DNA of 8,397 nt from Sulfuritalea sp. (lineage in GTDB: Bacteria; Pseudomonadota; Gammaproteobacteria; Burkholderiales; Rhodocyclaceae): positions 1-8,397 of the forward strand of contig JAPLRA010000464.1 in the NCBI GenBank assembly GCA_026399445.1. Reading direction: 5' to 3'. The position numbers and the translations under genes were made by a program. Below, one piece after another: positions 1 through 6,900 of this stretch. Each line of letters opens with the position of its first letter. Position 1 is the stretch's first letter. Under the pieces are notes generated by a model. It saw only the letters and a program-made list of their open reading frames with translations, had not been told where the DNA came from and did no database searches.

Positions 1-149
1 AGTTGTTCGACCAGACCCTGGGCGCCCAGGGGCTGGTGGTGAGCTTTCTCGCCCTGCTCGAACTGGCGCGCGAGGCACTCATCGAAATTACCCAGAACGA
101 GGCCATGGCGCCCATTTACGTGAAACTTCCCGATGCTGCCGCTGTATAA
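1..149 (+). CDS. scpA: Segregation and condensation protein A, C-terminal end (partial)
   Basis: The window opens inside this gene: reading from base 3, the frame gives about 48 residues and ends at TAA 147-149. The visible part includes FLALLELAREALIEITQNE followed by a short tail ending APIYVKLPDAAAV. This matches the C-terminal winged-helix domain of ScpA (kleisin family), whose last helix and strand contact the SMC head. ScpA bridges the two SMC ATPase heads and binds a ScpB dimer to form the condensin-like complex that compacts and segregates the chromosome. Support comes from the immediately following scpB, which overlaps it by 17 nt and so is probably translationally coupled. Only the tail is visible, so nothing can be said about the start or promoter. 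Confidence 0.85.
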   Translation, partial: LFDQTLGAQGLVVSFLALLELAREALIEITQNEAMAPIYVKLPDAAAV

Positions 150-855
150 ACCCGAAGATTACAAACGTGTGCTGGAAACCGCCCTGCTGGTGGCCAGCGA
201 GCCATTGCCCCTGTCAGAGCTGAAAAAGCTCTTCGATCAGGAGTTCGACGACGATACCTGGCGTACACTGCTTGACGACTTGCGCCGGGATTGGGCAACT
301 CGGGGCGCGGAACTGGTGCAGTTGGCCTCTGGCTGGCGCTTCCAGACCCGCCCGGAGTACCAGTCCTACATAGATCGGCTCAAGAACGACAAGCCGCCGA
401 AGTATTCGCGTGCGGTGATGGAAACGCTGGCAATCATCGCCTATCGCCAGCCGGTGACCCGCGGTGACATTGAAGACGTACGCGGCGTGGCCGTGTCGCC
501 GAATATTCTGAAGACGCTTGAAGGGCGTGGCTGGATCGATGCAGTGGGCCACCGCGATGCACCCGGGAGACCGGCGTTGTATGCAACGACAAGACGGTTT
601 CTCGACGACCTGGGTTTGCGCAGTCTCACTGAACTGCCGCCGCTGACTGAAATTGAAAGGGTGATGGATCTTGGACAAGCCGCAATCCCCGAAGCCTCCC
701 CGGTCCGGGAGCCGGAAGCCGAAGAGTCGGGTGTCGAGCACGCAGGATCAGGGCAAGCGCCAGAGCAGCGATCAGCCGAATCCGCCGCCGACGGGCAACT
801 CGACCTCACCGAACGCGAACCGGAACGTCCCGCCACGCCAGACGCGCAAGGCTAG
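133..855 (+). CDS. scpB: Segregation and condensation protein B
   Basis: This encodes a 240-residue ScpB, the dimeric winged-helix subunit that binds the ScpA linker in the SMC-ScpA-ScpB complex. The first winged helix covers about residues 8-80. The second, about 90-165, carries the family signatures YSRAVMETLAIIAYRQPVTR (91-110), the helix GVAVSPNILKTLEGRGWI (118-135) and GRPALYATT (145-153). After ELPPL (167-171) the protein becomes a low-complexity tail rich in Glu, Ala and Pro, making it somewhat longer than a minimal ScpB. The ATG at 133 lies inside the end of scpA and gives the normal N terminus, MLPLYKPEDYKRVLETALLV. It has no strong ribosome binding site of its own, so coupling to scpA is likely. 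The tail (residues 180-240) overlaps the beginning of rluB in another frame. Confidence 0.95.
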   Translation: MLPLYKPEDYKRVLETALLVASEPLPLSELKKLFDQEFDDDTWRTLLDDLRRDWATRGAELVQLASGWRFQTRPEYQSYIDRLKNDKPPKYSRAVMETLAIIAYRQPVTRGDIEDVRGVAVSPNILKTLEGRGWIDAVGHRDAPGRPALYATTRRFLDDLGLRSLTELPPLTEIERVMDLGQAAIPEASPVREPEAEESGVEHAGSGQAPEQRSAESAADGQLDLTEREPERPATPDAQG

Positions 856-1798
856 CCCGTTCCGGTCGCCGCAAGGGTCTCCACGGCCGCAGAGCGATGC
901 CCCGCGGGTTCGCGGTGGATCGTCTCTGCCGGCCCACGCAAAACGTCGTAACGAGGCGGTCTTCATCGACCCGCCCAAGTTGCACAAGGCGCTCGCTGAT
1001 GCCGGCTACGGTTCGCGGCGCGAGCTCGAGGAATGGATCGTTGCCGGACGGGTCAGCGTCAACAGCCAGCCGGCACACGTGGGTCAGCGTGTCGGGCCGG
1101 AGGACAAGATTCGCGTCAACGGCAAGCTGGTGCAACTCAAGTTCGGTTTGCGCGCGCCGCGTGTGCTGGTCTATCACAAGCCCGAAGGCGAGATTGTTTC
1201 CAAGGACGATCCGGAAGGTCGCCCCAGTGTGTTCGCCAAATTGCCGCGGCTGAAGACCGGACGATGGATTTCCATTGGCCGGCTGGACTTCAACTCCTGC
1301 GGCCTGCTGCTATTTACCAATGACGGCAGCCTGGCCAATCGCATGATGCATCCGCGCTACGAGATCGAGCGCGAATACGCCGTCCGCATTCTGGGAGAGG
1401 CGACGCCTGAAATGCTTGAGCGTTTGCGCAAGGGCGTTGAACTTGAGGATGGTCTGGCCAGCTTCAGTCTGATCGTGGAGGCGGGCGGCGAAGGTTCCAA
1501 TCGCTGGTATCGCGTGGTGCTGTCGGAAGGGCGCAACCGTGAAGTGCGACGCATGTTCGAGGCTGTCGGCCTGATGGTCAGTCGCTTGATGCGCGTACGC
1601 TATGGCCCGGTGCATCTCTCGCCACGCCTCAAGCGCGGTCAATGCAACGATCTGGAGCCTGGCGAGGTACAGGAACTTTTGAAGCTGCTGCCGCCGGAGC
1701 ACAAGACCACCGCGCCGGGAGGGTCCGGTCCCTACGCCGGTGGCGGCGTTGATGATGAGTTCGACGGCGACGATGAAGTCGACGGCACATCGGGTTGA
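671..1798 (+). CDS. rluB: 23S rRNA pseudouridine synthase, RluB type
   Basis: This is an RsuA/RluB/RluE-family pseudouridine synthase, most likely RluB, which modifies U2605 (E. coli numbering) of 23S rRNA. Residues 1-99 are a disordered Pro/Ser/Arg/Lys-rich extension. An S4 RNA-binding domain follows at about 101-150 (KLHKALADAGYGSRRELEEW). The catalytic domain begins near VLVYHKPEG (165-173). The motif GRLDFNSCGLLLFTNDG (203-219) contains the catalytic aspartate D206, and EGRNREVRRMFEAVG (286-300) is the second family motif. The C-terminal tail is Gly/Asp-rich and acidic. The frame has no early ATG. TTG 671 is chosen because GAAAGGG (655-661) sits 9 nt upstream; GTG 731 is the next option and would shorten only the disordered tail. 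It overlaps scpB by 185 nt with the TTG start. Its position after scpA-scpB favours RluB over the paralogues. Confidence 0.92.
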   Translation: MDKPQSPKPPRSGSRKPKSRVSSTQDQGKRQSSDQPNPPPTGNSTSPNANRNVPPRQTRKASPFRSPQGSPRPQSDAPRVRGGSSLPAHAKRRNEAVFIDPPKLHKALADAGYGSRRELEEWIVAGRVSVNSQPAHVGQRVGPEDKIRVNGKLVQLKFGLRAPRVLVYHKPEGEIVSKDDPEGRPSVFAKLPRLKTGRWISIGRLDFNSCGLLLFTNDGSLANRMMHPRYEIEREYAVRILGEATPEMLERLRKGVELEDGLASFSLIVEAGGEGSNRWYRVVLSEGRNREVRRMFEAVGLMVSRLMRVRYGPVHLSPRLKRGQCNDLEPGEVQELLKLLPPEHKTTAPGGSGPYAGGGVDDEFDGDDEVDGTSG

Positions 1799-1801
1799 TC
1801 G

Positions 1802-1822
1802 CTGAAACTTCACTGAAACTTC
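1802..1822 (+). repeat. Tandem 11-bp direct repeat upstream of the rimP promoter
   Basis: CTGAAACTTCA (1802-1812) is followed at once by CTGAAACTTC (1813-1822): two perfect copies with an 11-bp period, starting 3 nt after the rluB stop and ending 3 nt before the -35 box. The period is about one helical turn, so both copies would face the same side of the DNA, as expected for a regulator site or UP-like element. No known regulator is recognised from the sequence, and the repeat could be chance. Confidence 0.5.
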
Positions 1823-1825
1823 GTT

Positions 1826-1854
1826 TTGCGGAGCAATGACGCCTCTGCTATAAT
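1826..1854 (+). promoter_or_regulatory. Sigma70 promoter for the rimP-nusA-infB-rbfA-truB operon
   Basis: TTGCGG (1826-1831) and a perfect TATAAT (1849-1854) are separated by 17 nt, the optimal spacing. Transcription would start near 1861, giving a leader of about 87 nt before the rimP ATG. It lies in the 149-nt gap after rluB, where no intrinsic terminator is visible, so some read-through from scpB-rluB is also possible. The -10 context GCTATAATC is the same as at the rpsO promoter. Confidence 0.78.
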
Positions 1855-1896
1855 CTTTTGGCTTTGGTTGGCACCGTGTTCTCGGGAGAGAGAAGG

Positions 1897-1916
1897 AATG
1901 GGCTTTTTGGCCCATT
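1897..1916 (+). promoter_or_regulatory. Terminator-like hairpin in the rimP leader (possible attenuator)
   Basis: AATGGGC (1897-1903) and GCCCATT (1910-1916) form a 7-bp stem with a 6-nt loop, followed by TTTTCTATTT. It lies downstream of the predicted start of transcription and about 30 nt before rimP, so it would act on the operon transcript and not end rluB. The U tract is interrupted, so partial termination is likelier than full termination. A small upstream hairpin with a GNRA-type loop (TCTC-GGGA-GAGA, 1880-1891) precedes it. An attenuator or RNA-stability role is inferred from position and structure only. Confidence 0.5.
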
Positions 1917-1966
1917 TTCTATTTGTGCGATGCGTTTGTGAGTTTTCATGCAACTGCTTGAATTGA
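1898..1966 (+). CDS. Possible 22-codon leader ORF overlapping the rimP start
   Basis: ATG 1898 opens a 22-residue frame (MGFLAHFLFVRCVCEFSCNC then LN) ending at TGA 1964-1966, 19 nt inside rimP in a different frame. GGAGA (1885-1889) lies 8 nt upstream, which is a better-placed ribosome binding site than the weak GTGAG in front of rimP itself. The start codon lies within the 5' arm of the leader hairpin, so an initiating ribosome would melt it. The peptide is hydrophobic and contains four cysteines. I recognise no family. Nothing but sequence layout supports translation, so it may simply be a chance ORF. Confidence 0.2.
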   Translation: MGFLAHFLFVRCVCEFSCNCLN

Positions 1967-2409
1967 TTGAGACGACTGTTGTTGGGCTAGGGTACGAACT
2001 GGTTGAATTCGAGACCAGTCCGCGTGCCCGGATGCTGCGCGTCTTTATCGACAGGCCGGAAAGCGAACAAGCAAAAAAGAGCGGCATCAGCGTCGAAGAC
2101 TGTGCCGCCGTGAGCAGTCAGCTCAGTCGCGTGTTCCTGGTCGAGAACGTTGACTACGACCGCCTTGAAGTTTCCTCTCCCGGACTTGATCGCCCGTTGG
2201 TAAAGGCGGCTGACTTTCGGCGCTTTGCCGGGCAGGAGGTGCAACTCAAGCTGCGCGTTCCGCTGGGCAACCAGCGCAACTTCAGCGGCCTGCTGGAGGG
2301 GTTGAAGGACGAGGCGGGTGTTGAAATGGTATGTCTGCGAATGAATGACACAGTGCATCAGTTTGCGCTCGAGAATATCGATCGGGCGCGCCTGGTGCCG
2401 AAGTTCTGA
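1948..2409 (+). CDS. rimP: Ribosome maturation factor RimP
   Basis: This encodes a 153-residue RimP, the usual length, a factor that binds the 30S subunit and assists late 16S rRNA/S12-region maturation. The N-terminal alpha/beta domain covers about residues 1-83. It includes GYELVEFE (15-22), the strand RMLRVFIDRP (28-37), the helix SVEDCAAVSSQLSRVF (48-63) and the family signature LEVSSPGLDRPL (73-84). The C-terminal SH3-like barrel runs about 88-153 and ends with FALENIDRARLVPKF. The ATG at 1948 is preceded by an in-frame TGA at 1939-1941, so no earlier start is possible in this frame. Its ribosome binding site (GTGAG) is weak. It is the first established gene after the operon promoter and precedes nusA by 19 nt, the typical order in proteobacteria. 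Confidence 0.95.
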   Translation: MQLLELIETTVVGLGYELVEFETSPRARMLRVFIDRPESEQAKKSGISVEDCAAVSSQLSRVFLVENVDYDRLEVSSPGLDRPLVKAADFRRFAGQEVQLKLRVPLGNQRNFSGLLEGLKDEAGVEMVCLRMNDTVHQFALENIDRARLVPKF

Positions 2410-2428
2410 TTAATGCTGGAGGACTCAC

Positions 2429-3910
2429 ATGAGCCGTGAATTGCTGCTGTTGGTCGATGCCTTGGCCCGCGAGAAAAACGTTCCGCGGGACATCGTTTTT
2501 GGCGCGCTGGAAATGGCGTTGGCGTCTGCGACAAAGAAGCGCACCAATGACGAAGCCGACGTACGCGTGGAAATCGATCGCGAGACCGGCGAATACGAGG
2601 CCTTCCGCCGCTGGCTGGTGGTTGCCGACGACATGGTCGAGAATCCCGAACAGCAGATCGGCCTGACCGCTGCGCAACTGCAAATCTCCGACATCATGCT
2701 CGAAGACTTCATCGAGGAAGGGCTCGAGCCCGTCGATTTCGGTCGTATCGGCGCGCAGGCGGCGAAGCAGGTGATCGTTCAGAAGATCCGCGATGCCGAA
2801 CGCGAGCAGCTGCTGAATGACTTTCTCGACCGCAAGGAATTCCTGGTCAGTGGCACCGTCAAGCGCATGGAGCGCGGCAGCGCCATCATCGAGGCCGGGC
2901 GAATCGAGGCGTTGTTGCCGCGCGACCAGATGATCCCCAAGGAAAACCTGCGCCCCGGTGATCGCGTGCGTGCCTGGCTGATGAAAATCGATCGCCAGGC
3001 GAGAGGACCGCAACTGATCCTGTCGCGCACGGCCCCTGAGTTCATCATGAAGCTGTTCGAACTGGAAGTGCCGGAAATCGAAGATGGCCTGCTCGAAATC
3101 AAGGCGGCGGCCCGCGATGCAGGCATGCGCGCCAAGATTGCCGTCAAGTCGAACGATCCGCGCGTTGACCCGATCGGTACCTGCGTCGGTATGCGCGGTT
3201 CGCGTGTCACGGCAGTGACCAATGAACTTTCAGGGGAGCGTGTAGACATCATCCTCTGGTCGGCCGATCCGGCGCAGTTCGTCATCGGCGCACTGGCCCC
3301 GGCCGAGGTGCAGAGCATCGTCGTCGATGAAGAAAAGCATGCGATGGATGTCGTGGTCGATGAGGACAACCTCGCCATCGCCATCGGTCGTGGCGGTCAG
3401 AACGTGCGGCTGGCTTCTGAGCTGACCGGCTGGACGATCAATCTGATGACCATTGAAGAGTCCCAGTCGAAGTCTGAAACCGAGCATAGCTCGATCCGCG
3501 CCCTGTTCATCGCGAAGCTTGACGTTGATGAGGAGGTTGCGAACATCCTGATTGAGGAAGGTTTTTCCACGCTGGAAGAAATCGCTTACGTTCCTTTGGC
3601 CGAGATGCTCGAAATCGATGCCTTCGATGAGGCGACGGTGACCGAACTGCGCGAGCGTGCGCGCAACGTGCTGCTGACCGATGCGATTGTTGACGAAGAG
3701 CAACTGGAGAAGGTCGCTGACGACCTGCTGTCGCTTGAGGGTATGGACAAGCCGCTGGCAGCAAAGCTGGCCAAGAACGGCATCACCGAGCGTGATTCAC
3801 TGGCGGACCTGGCGACCGACGAGTTGATTGAAATGACCGGCATCGATGCCGAGCGGGCGACGGCGCTGATTACTGTTGCGCGTGCCCACTGGTTCGCCGA
3901 AGAAGAGTGA
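2429..3910 (+). CDS. nusA: Transcription termination/antitermination protein NusA
   Basis: At 493 residues this is a full-length NusA of the type with two C-terminal acidic repeats (E. coli NusA is 495). It binds RNA polymerase and nascent RNA, modulating pausing, intrinsic termination and rRNA antitermination. The N-terminal RNAP-binding domain covers about 1-125. The S1 domain, about 136-200, includes VSGTVKRMERGSAIIEAGRI. KH1 carries DPIGTCVGMRGSRV (247-260) and NELSGERVDIILW (265-277); KH2 carries AIAIGRGGQNVRLASELTGW (316-335). The acidic helix-hairpin-helix repeats are at about 357-415 and 428-490. The ATG at 2429 has a strong GGAGGA (2418-2423) 5 nt upstream. Only 10 nt separate its stop from infB. 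No key residues appear to be missing. Confidence 0.98.
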   Translation: MSRELLLLVDALAREKNVPRDIVFGALEMALASATKKRTNDEADVRVEIDRETGEYEAFRRWLVVADDMVENPEQQIGLTAAQLQISDIMLEDFIEEGLEPVDFGRIGAQAAKQVIVQKIRDAEREQLLNDFLDRKEFLVSGTVKRMERGSAIIEAGRIEALLPRDQMIPKENLRPGDRVRAWLMKIDRQARGPQLILSRTAPEFIMKLFELEVPEIEDGLLEIKAAARDAGMRAKIAVKSNDPRVDPIGTCVGMRGSRVTAVTNELSGERVDIILWSADPAQFVIGALAPAEVQSIVVDEEKHAMDVVVDEDNLAIAIGRGGQNVRLASELTGWTINLMTIEESQSKSETEHSSIRALFIAKLDVDEEVANILIEEGFSTLEEIAYVPLAEMLEIDAFDEATVTELRERARNVLLTDAIVDEEQLEKVADDLLSLEGMDKPLAAKLAKNGITERDSLADLATDELIEMTGIDAERATALITVARAHWFAEEE

Positions 3911-3920
3911 GAGGTACCGC

Positions 3921-6900
3921 ATGGCTTTGATGACTGTTTCCCAATTCGCTACCGAGCTGAAAATGCCGGCGCCAGCATTGCTGGAGCAACTGACCAAGGC
4001 CGGCGTCAGCAAGGAGGCATCCAACGACACCTTGTCCGAGCAGGACAAGACACGGCTGCTCGACTATCTGCGCAAGTCGCATGGCGAAGCGGCGCCCAAG
4101 GCCAAGATCACCCTGACACGCAAGCAGACCAGCGAGATCAGGGCCTCTGATTCCACGGGCAAGGCCCGCACGATTCAGGTTGAGGTTCGCAAGAAGCGCG
4201 TGTTCGTCAAGCGCGACGCCAGCGAACTCGCGGCTGAAGCCGCTGCTGAAGTCCCTGTCGAAGTTGTTGCGGTTGAGCCTGTCGCGGTCGTCGCTCCGGA
4301 ACCCGTTCCGGTCGTCGAAGTGGCGCCTCCTGTAGTTGTAGTAGTGGCAGAGGTCGTTGCTCCGGTGGTGGAGATTCCAGTCGTTGAAGCGCCGGTAGTA
4401 AAGCGGGCTTCGACCACCAAGTCGGTGATCGACCCGGCGCAGAAGGCCTTGCGCGAGGCTGAAACACAGCGTCAAGGCAAACTTTCCGCAATTCAGGCGG
4501 CCGAGTTCAAGGAAAAGAACGACCGCGAGACCCGCGCTCGCGCCGATGCCGAAGCTCGACTTGCGGAGCAGGCGGCGTTATTGGCCGCTGCAGAGGCCAA
4601 GAAGGTCAAGGAGGCTGCGGCCGCGGCCGGCGTATCCGGCACGATCCACAAGCCGGCTGCGAAGCCAGAGGACGGCAAAGCCAAACCGGCGAAGAAGGAT
4701 GCATGGAAGGATGACGCCGCCAAGCGGCGTGCGATCAAGACCCGCGGCGACGCGGGTACTTCCGGCTGGCGCGGTTCCAAGGGTGGCGGGCGCCACGGCC
4801 GTCATGGTCATGCCGAGGATTCGCCGGCGCAGCAGCCGGTCGAGGCCATCGTTCGCGAAGTCCATGTCCCGGAAACAATTTCCGTTGCCGACCTCGCGCA
4901 CAAGATGACTGTCAAGGCCACTGAAGTCATCAAGACGCTCATGAAGATGGGGTCGATGGTTACCATCAATCAGGTACTCGATCAGGAAACCGCGATGATC
5001 GTGGTCGAGGAAATGGGCCATCTGGCATTCGCCGCAAAGCTCGACGATCCGGATGCCTTCCTCGCTGACGAAGGCGAGCACAAGGATGTGGTGCAATTGC
5101 CACGCGCTCCGGTGGTCACCGTCATGGGTCACGTCGACCACGGCAAGACATCGCTGCTCGACTATATCCGCAAGAGCCGCGTTGCCCATGGCGAGGCGGG
5201 AGGCATTACGCAGCACATCGGCGCCTATCACGTCGAAACGCCTCGCGGCATGATCACTTTCCTTGACACGCCGGGCCACGAGGCTTTCACGGCAATGCGC
5301 GCGCGCGGTGCCAAGGCAACGGACTTGGTCATTCTGGTAGTGGCAGCCGACGACGGCGTCATGCCGCAGACCAAGGAAGCCATTCATCACGCCAAGGCCG
5401 CCAACGTGCCCTTGATCGTGGCGGTTACGAAGATCGACAAGCCTGATGCCAATCTGGAGCGCGTCAAGCAGGAACTGGTCGCCGAGGGTGTAGTGCCGGA
5501 AGAATACGGTGGTGATTCGCCCTTTGTCGGTGTCTCGGCCAAGACCGGAGAAGGCATCGACGCATTGCTGGAACAAGTGCTGTTGCAGGCCGAGGTGCTG
5601 GAACTCATGGCGCCCGTGGATGCACCGGCCAAGGGGCTCGTTATCGAGGCGCGCCTGGATAAGGGCAAGGGCCCGGTAGCCACTATTCTGGTGCTGTCGG
5701 GAACCCTGCGCCGTGGCGATGTGCTGCTGGTCGGCGCCGTGTTCGGACGCGTGCGCGCCATGCTGGATGAGAACGGCAAGTCGGTTGATTCGGCAGGCCC
5801 TGCGATTCCGGTGGAAATTCAGGGTCTCACCGATGTTCCGGCAGCCGGCGATGAAGGCATGGTCCTGCTCGACGAGCGCAAGGCGCGCGAAATCGCGCTG
5901 TTCCGTCAAGGCAAGTTCCGCGACGTCAAGCTGGCAAAGCAGCAGGCCGCGAAGCTGGAAACCATGTTCGAACAAATGGCCGAGGGCGAGGTCAGGACCT
6001 TGCCGCTGATCATCAAGGCGGACGTACAGGGTTCGCAGGAAGCCTTGGTGCAGTCCCTGAACAAGCTGTCGACGGGCGAGGTCAAGGTCACCATCGTCCA
6101 CGCCGGTGTCGGCGGCATCAGCGAATCCGACGTGAATCTGGCGGCGGCGTCCAAGGCCGTGGTCATCGGCTTCAATACCCGCGCTGACGTTGGCGCGCGC
6201 AAGGCCGCCGAGAGTCTTGGCGTGGATATCCGCTATTACAACATCATCTATGCGGCGGTCGATGAGGTGAAGGCGGCGCTGTCCGGCATGCTGGCTCCGG
6301 AGAAGAAGGAAGTCATTCTCGGCCTGGTCGAGATTCGCCAAGTCTTCCGGATTTCCCGGATCGGCGCGGTCGCCGGCTGCATGGTACTGTCCGGGCTGGT
6401 CAAGCGTAATGCCTCGGTGCGGCTGCTGCGCAACAATGCCGTGGTGCATACGGGCGAACTGGATTCGCTCAAGCGTTTCAAGGACGACGTCCGCGAGGTC
6501 AGGGAAGGCTTTGAGTGCGGCTTGAGCCTCAAGAACTTCAATGACATCGGGCATGGTTATGCGCGTTCTGACCGCGTTTCCGAGCAGATTCGACGCGAAC
6601 TGGCGGATTTGCTGCGCTTCCATCTCAAGGATTTGCGCATAGCGCCGAAGCTGACGCTGGTGACGTTGACCGCTGTCGAAGTCACCGCCGACTATGCGCA
6701 TGCCAAGGTGTTCTATACGTCGCTGGCAGATCCGGCATCCAACGAGATGATCGACCAGGGGCTCAAGCATTCCGCCAGCTTCCTGCGCCGGGAACTGGGT
6801 CGCCGGATTCGCATTCATCATATTCCTGAGCTGCATTTCATCTTTGACCCTTCGGTTCAGGAAGGTGCGCGCCTCTCGAAACTGATCGACGAGGCGGTGG

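Noticed and set aside
500..506. G4 motif or catalytic defects in IF2 (TKID instead of NKID, residues 503-506)
   Set aside because: Thr is an accepted alternative to Asn in the N/T-K-x-D motif of GTPases, and the other G motifs including His453 are intact. The coordinates here are protein residues; the codons lie at about 5427-5438.
1799..1947. Initiator tRNA (metY-like) gene before rimP, as in the E. coli operon
   Set aside because: The 149-nt gap contains a promoter and a short hairpin leader, but no cloverleaf and no T-loop GTTCRANNC sequence.
3876..3920. Earlier GTG start for infB inside nusA
   Set aside because: It would add 15 residues with no IF2 similarity. ATG 3921 has a good ribosome binding site and gives the normal MALMTVSQFA-type N terminus.
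4546..4908. 120-codon plus-strand frame inside the infB linker region
   Set aside because: It is an Arg/Pro-rich shadow frame of the IF2 linker with no ribosome binding site and no recognisable domain.
6541..6561. ATG codons at 6541, 6553 and 6559 as possible separate rbfA starts
   Set aside because: All three are in the +1 frame relative to RbfA and read into unrelated sequence (MTSGMVMRVLTAF), so they cannot start RbfA.
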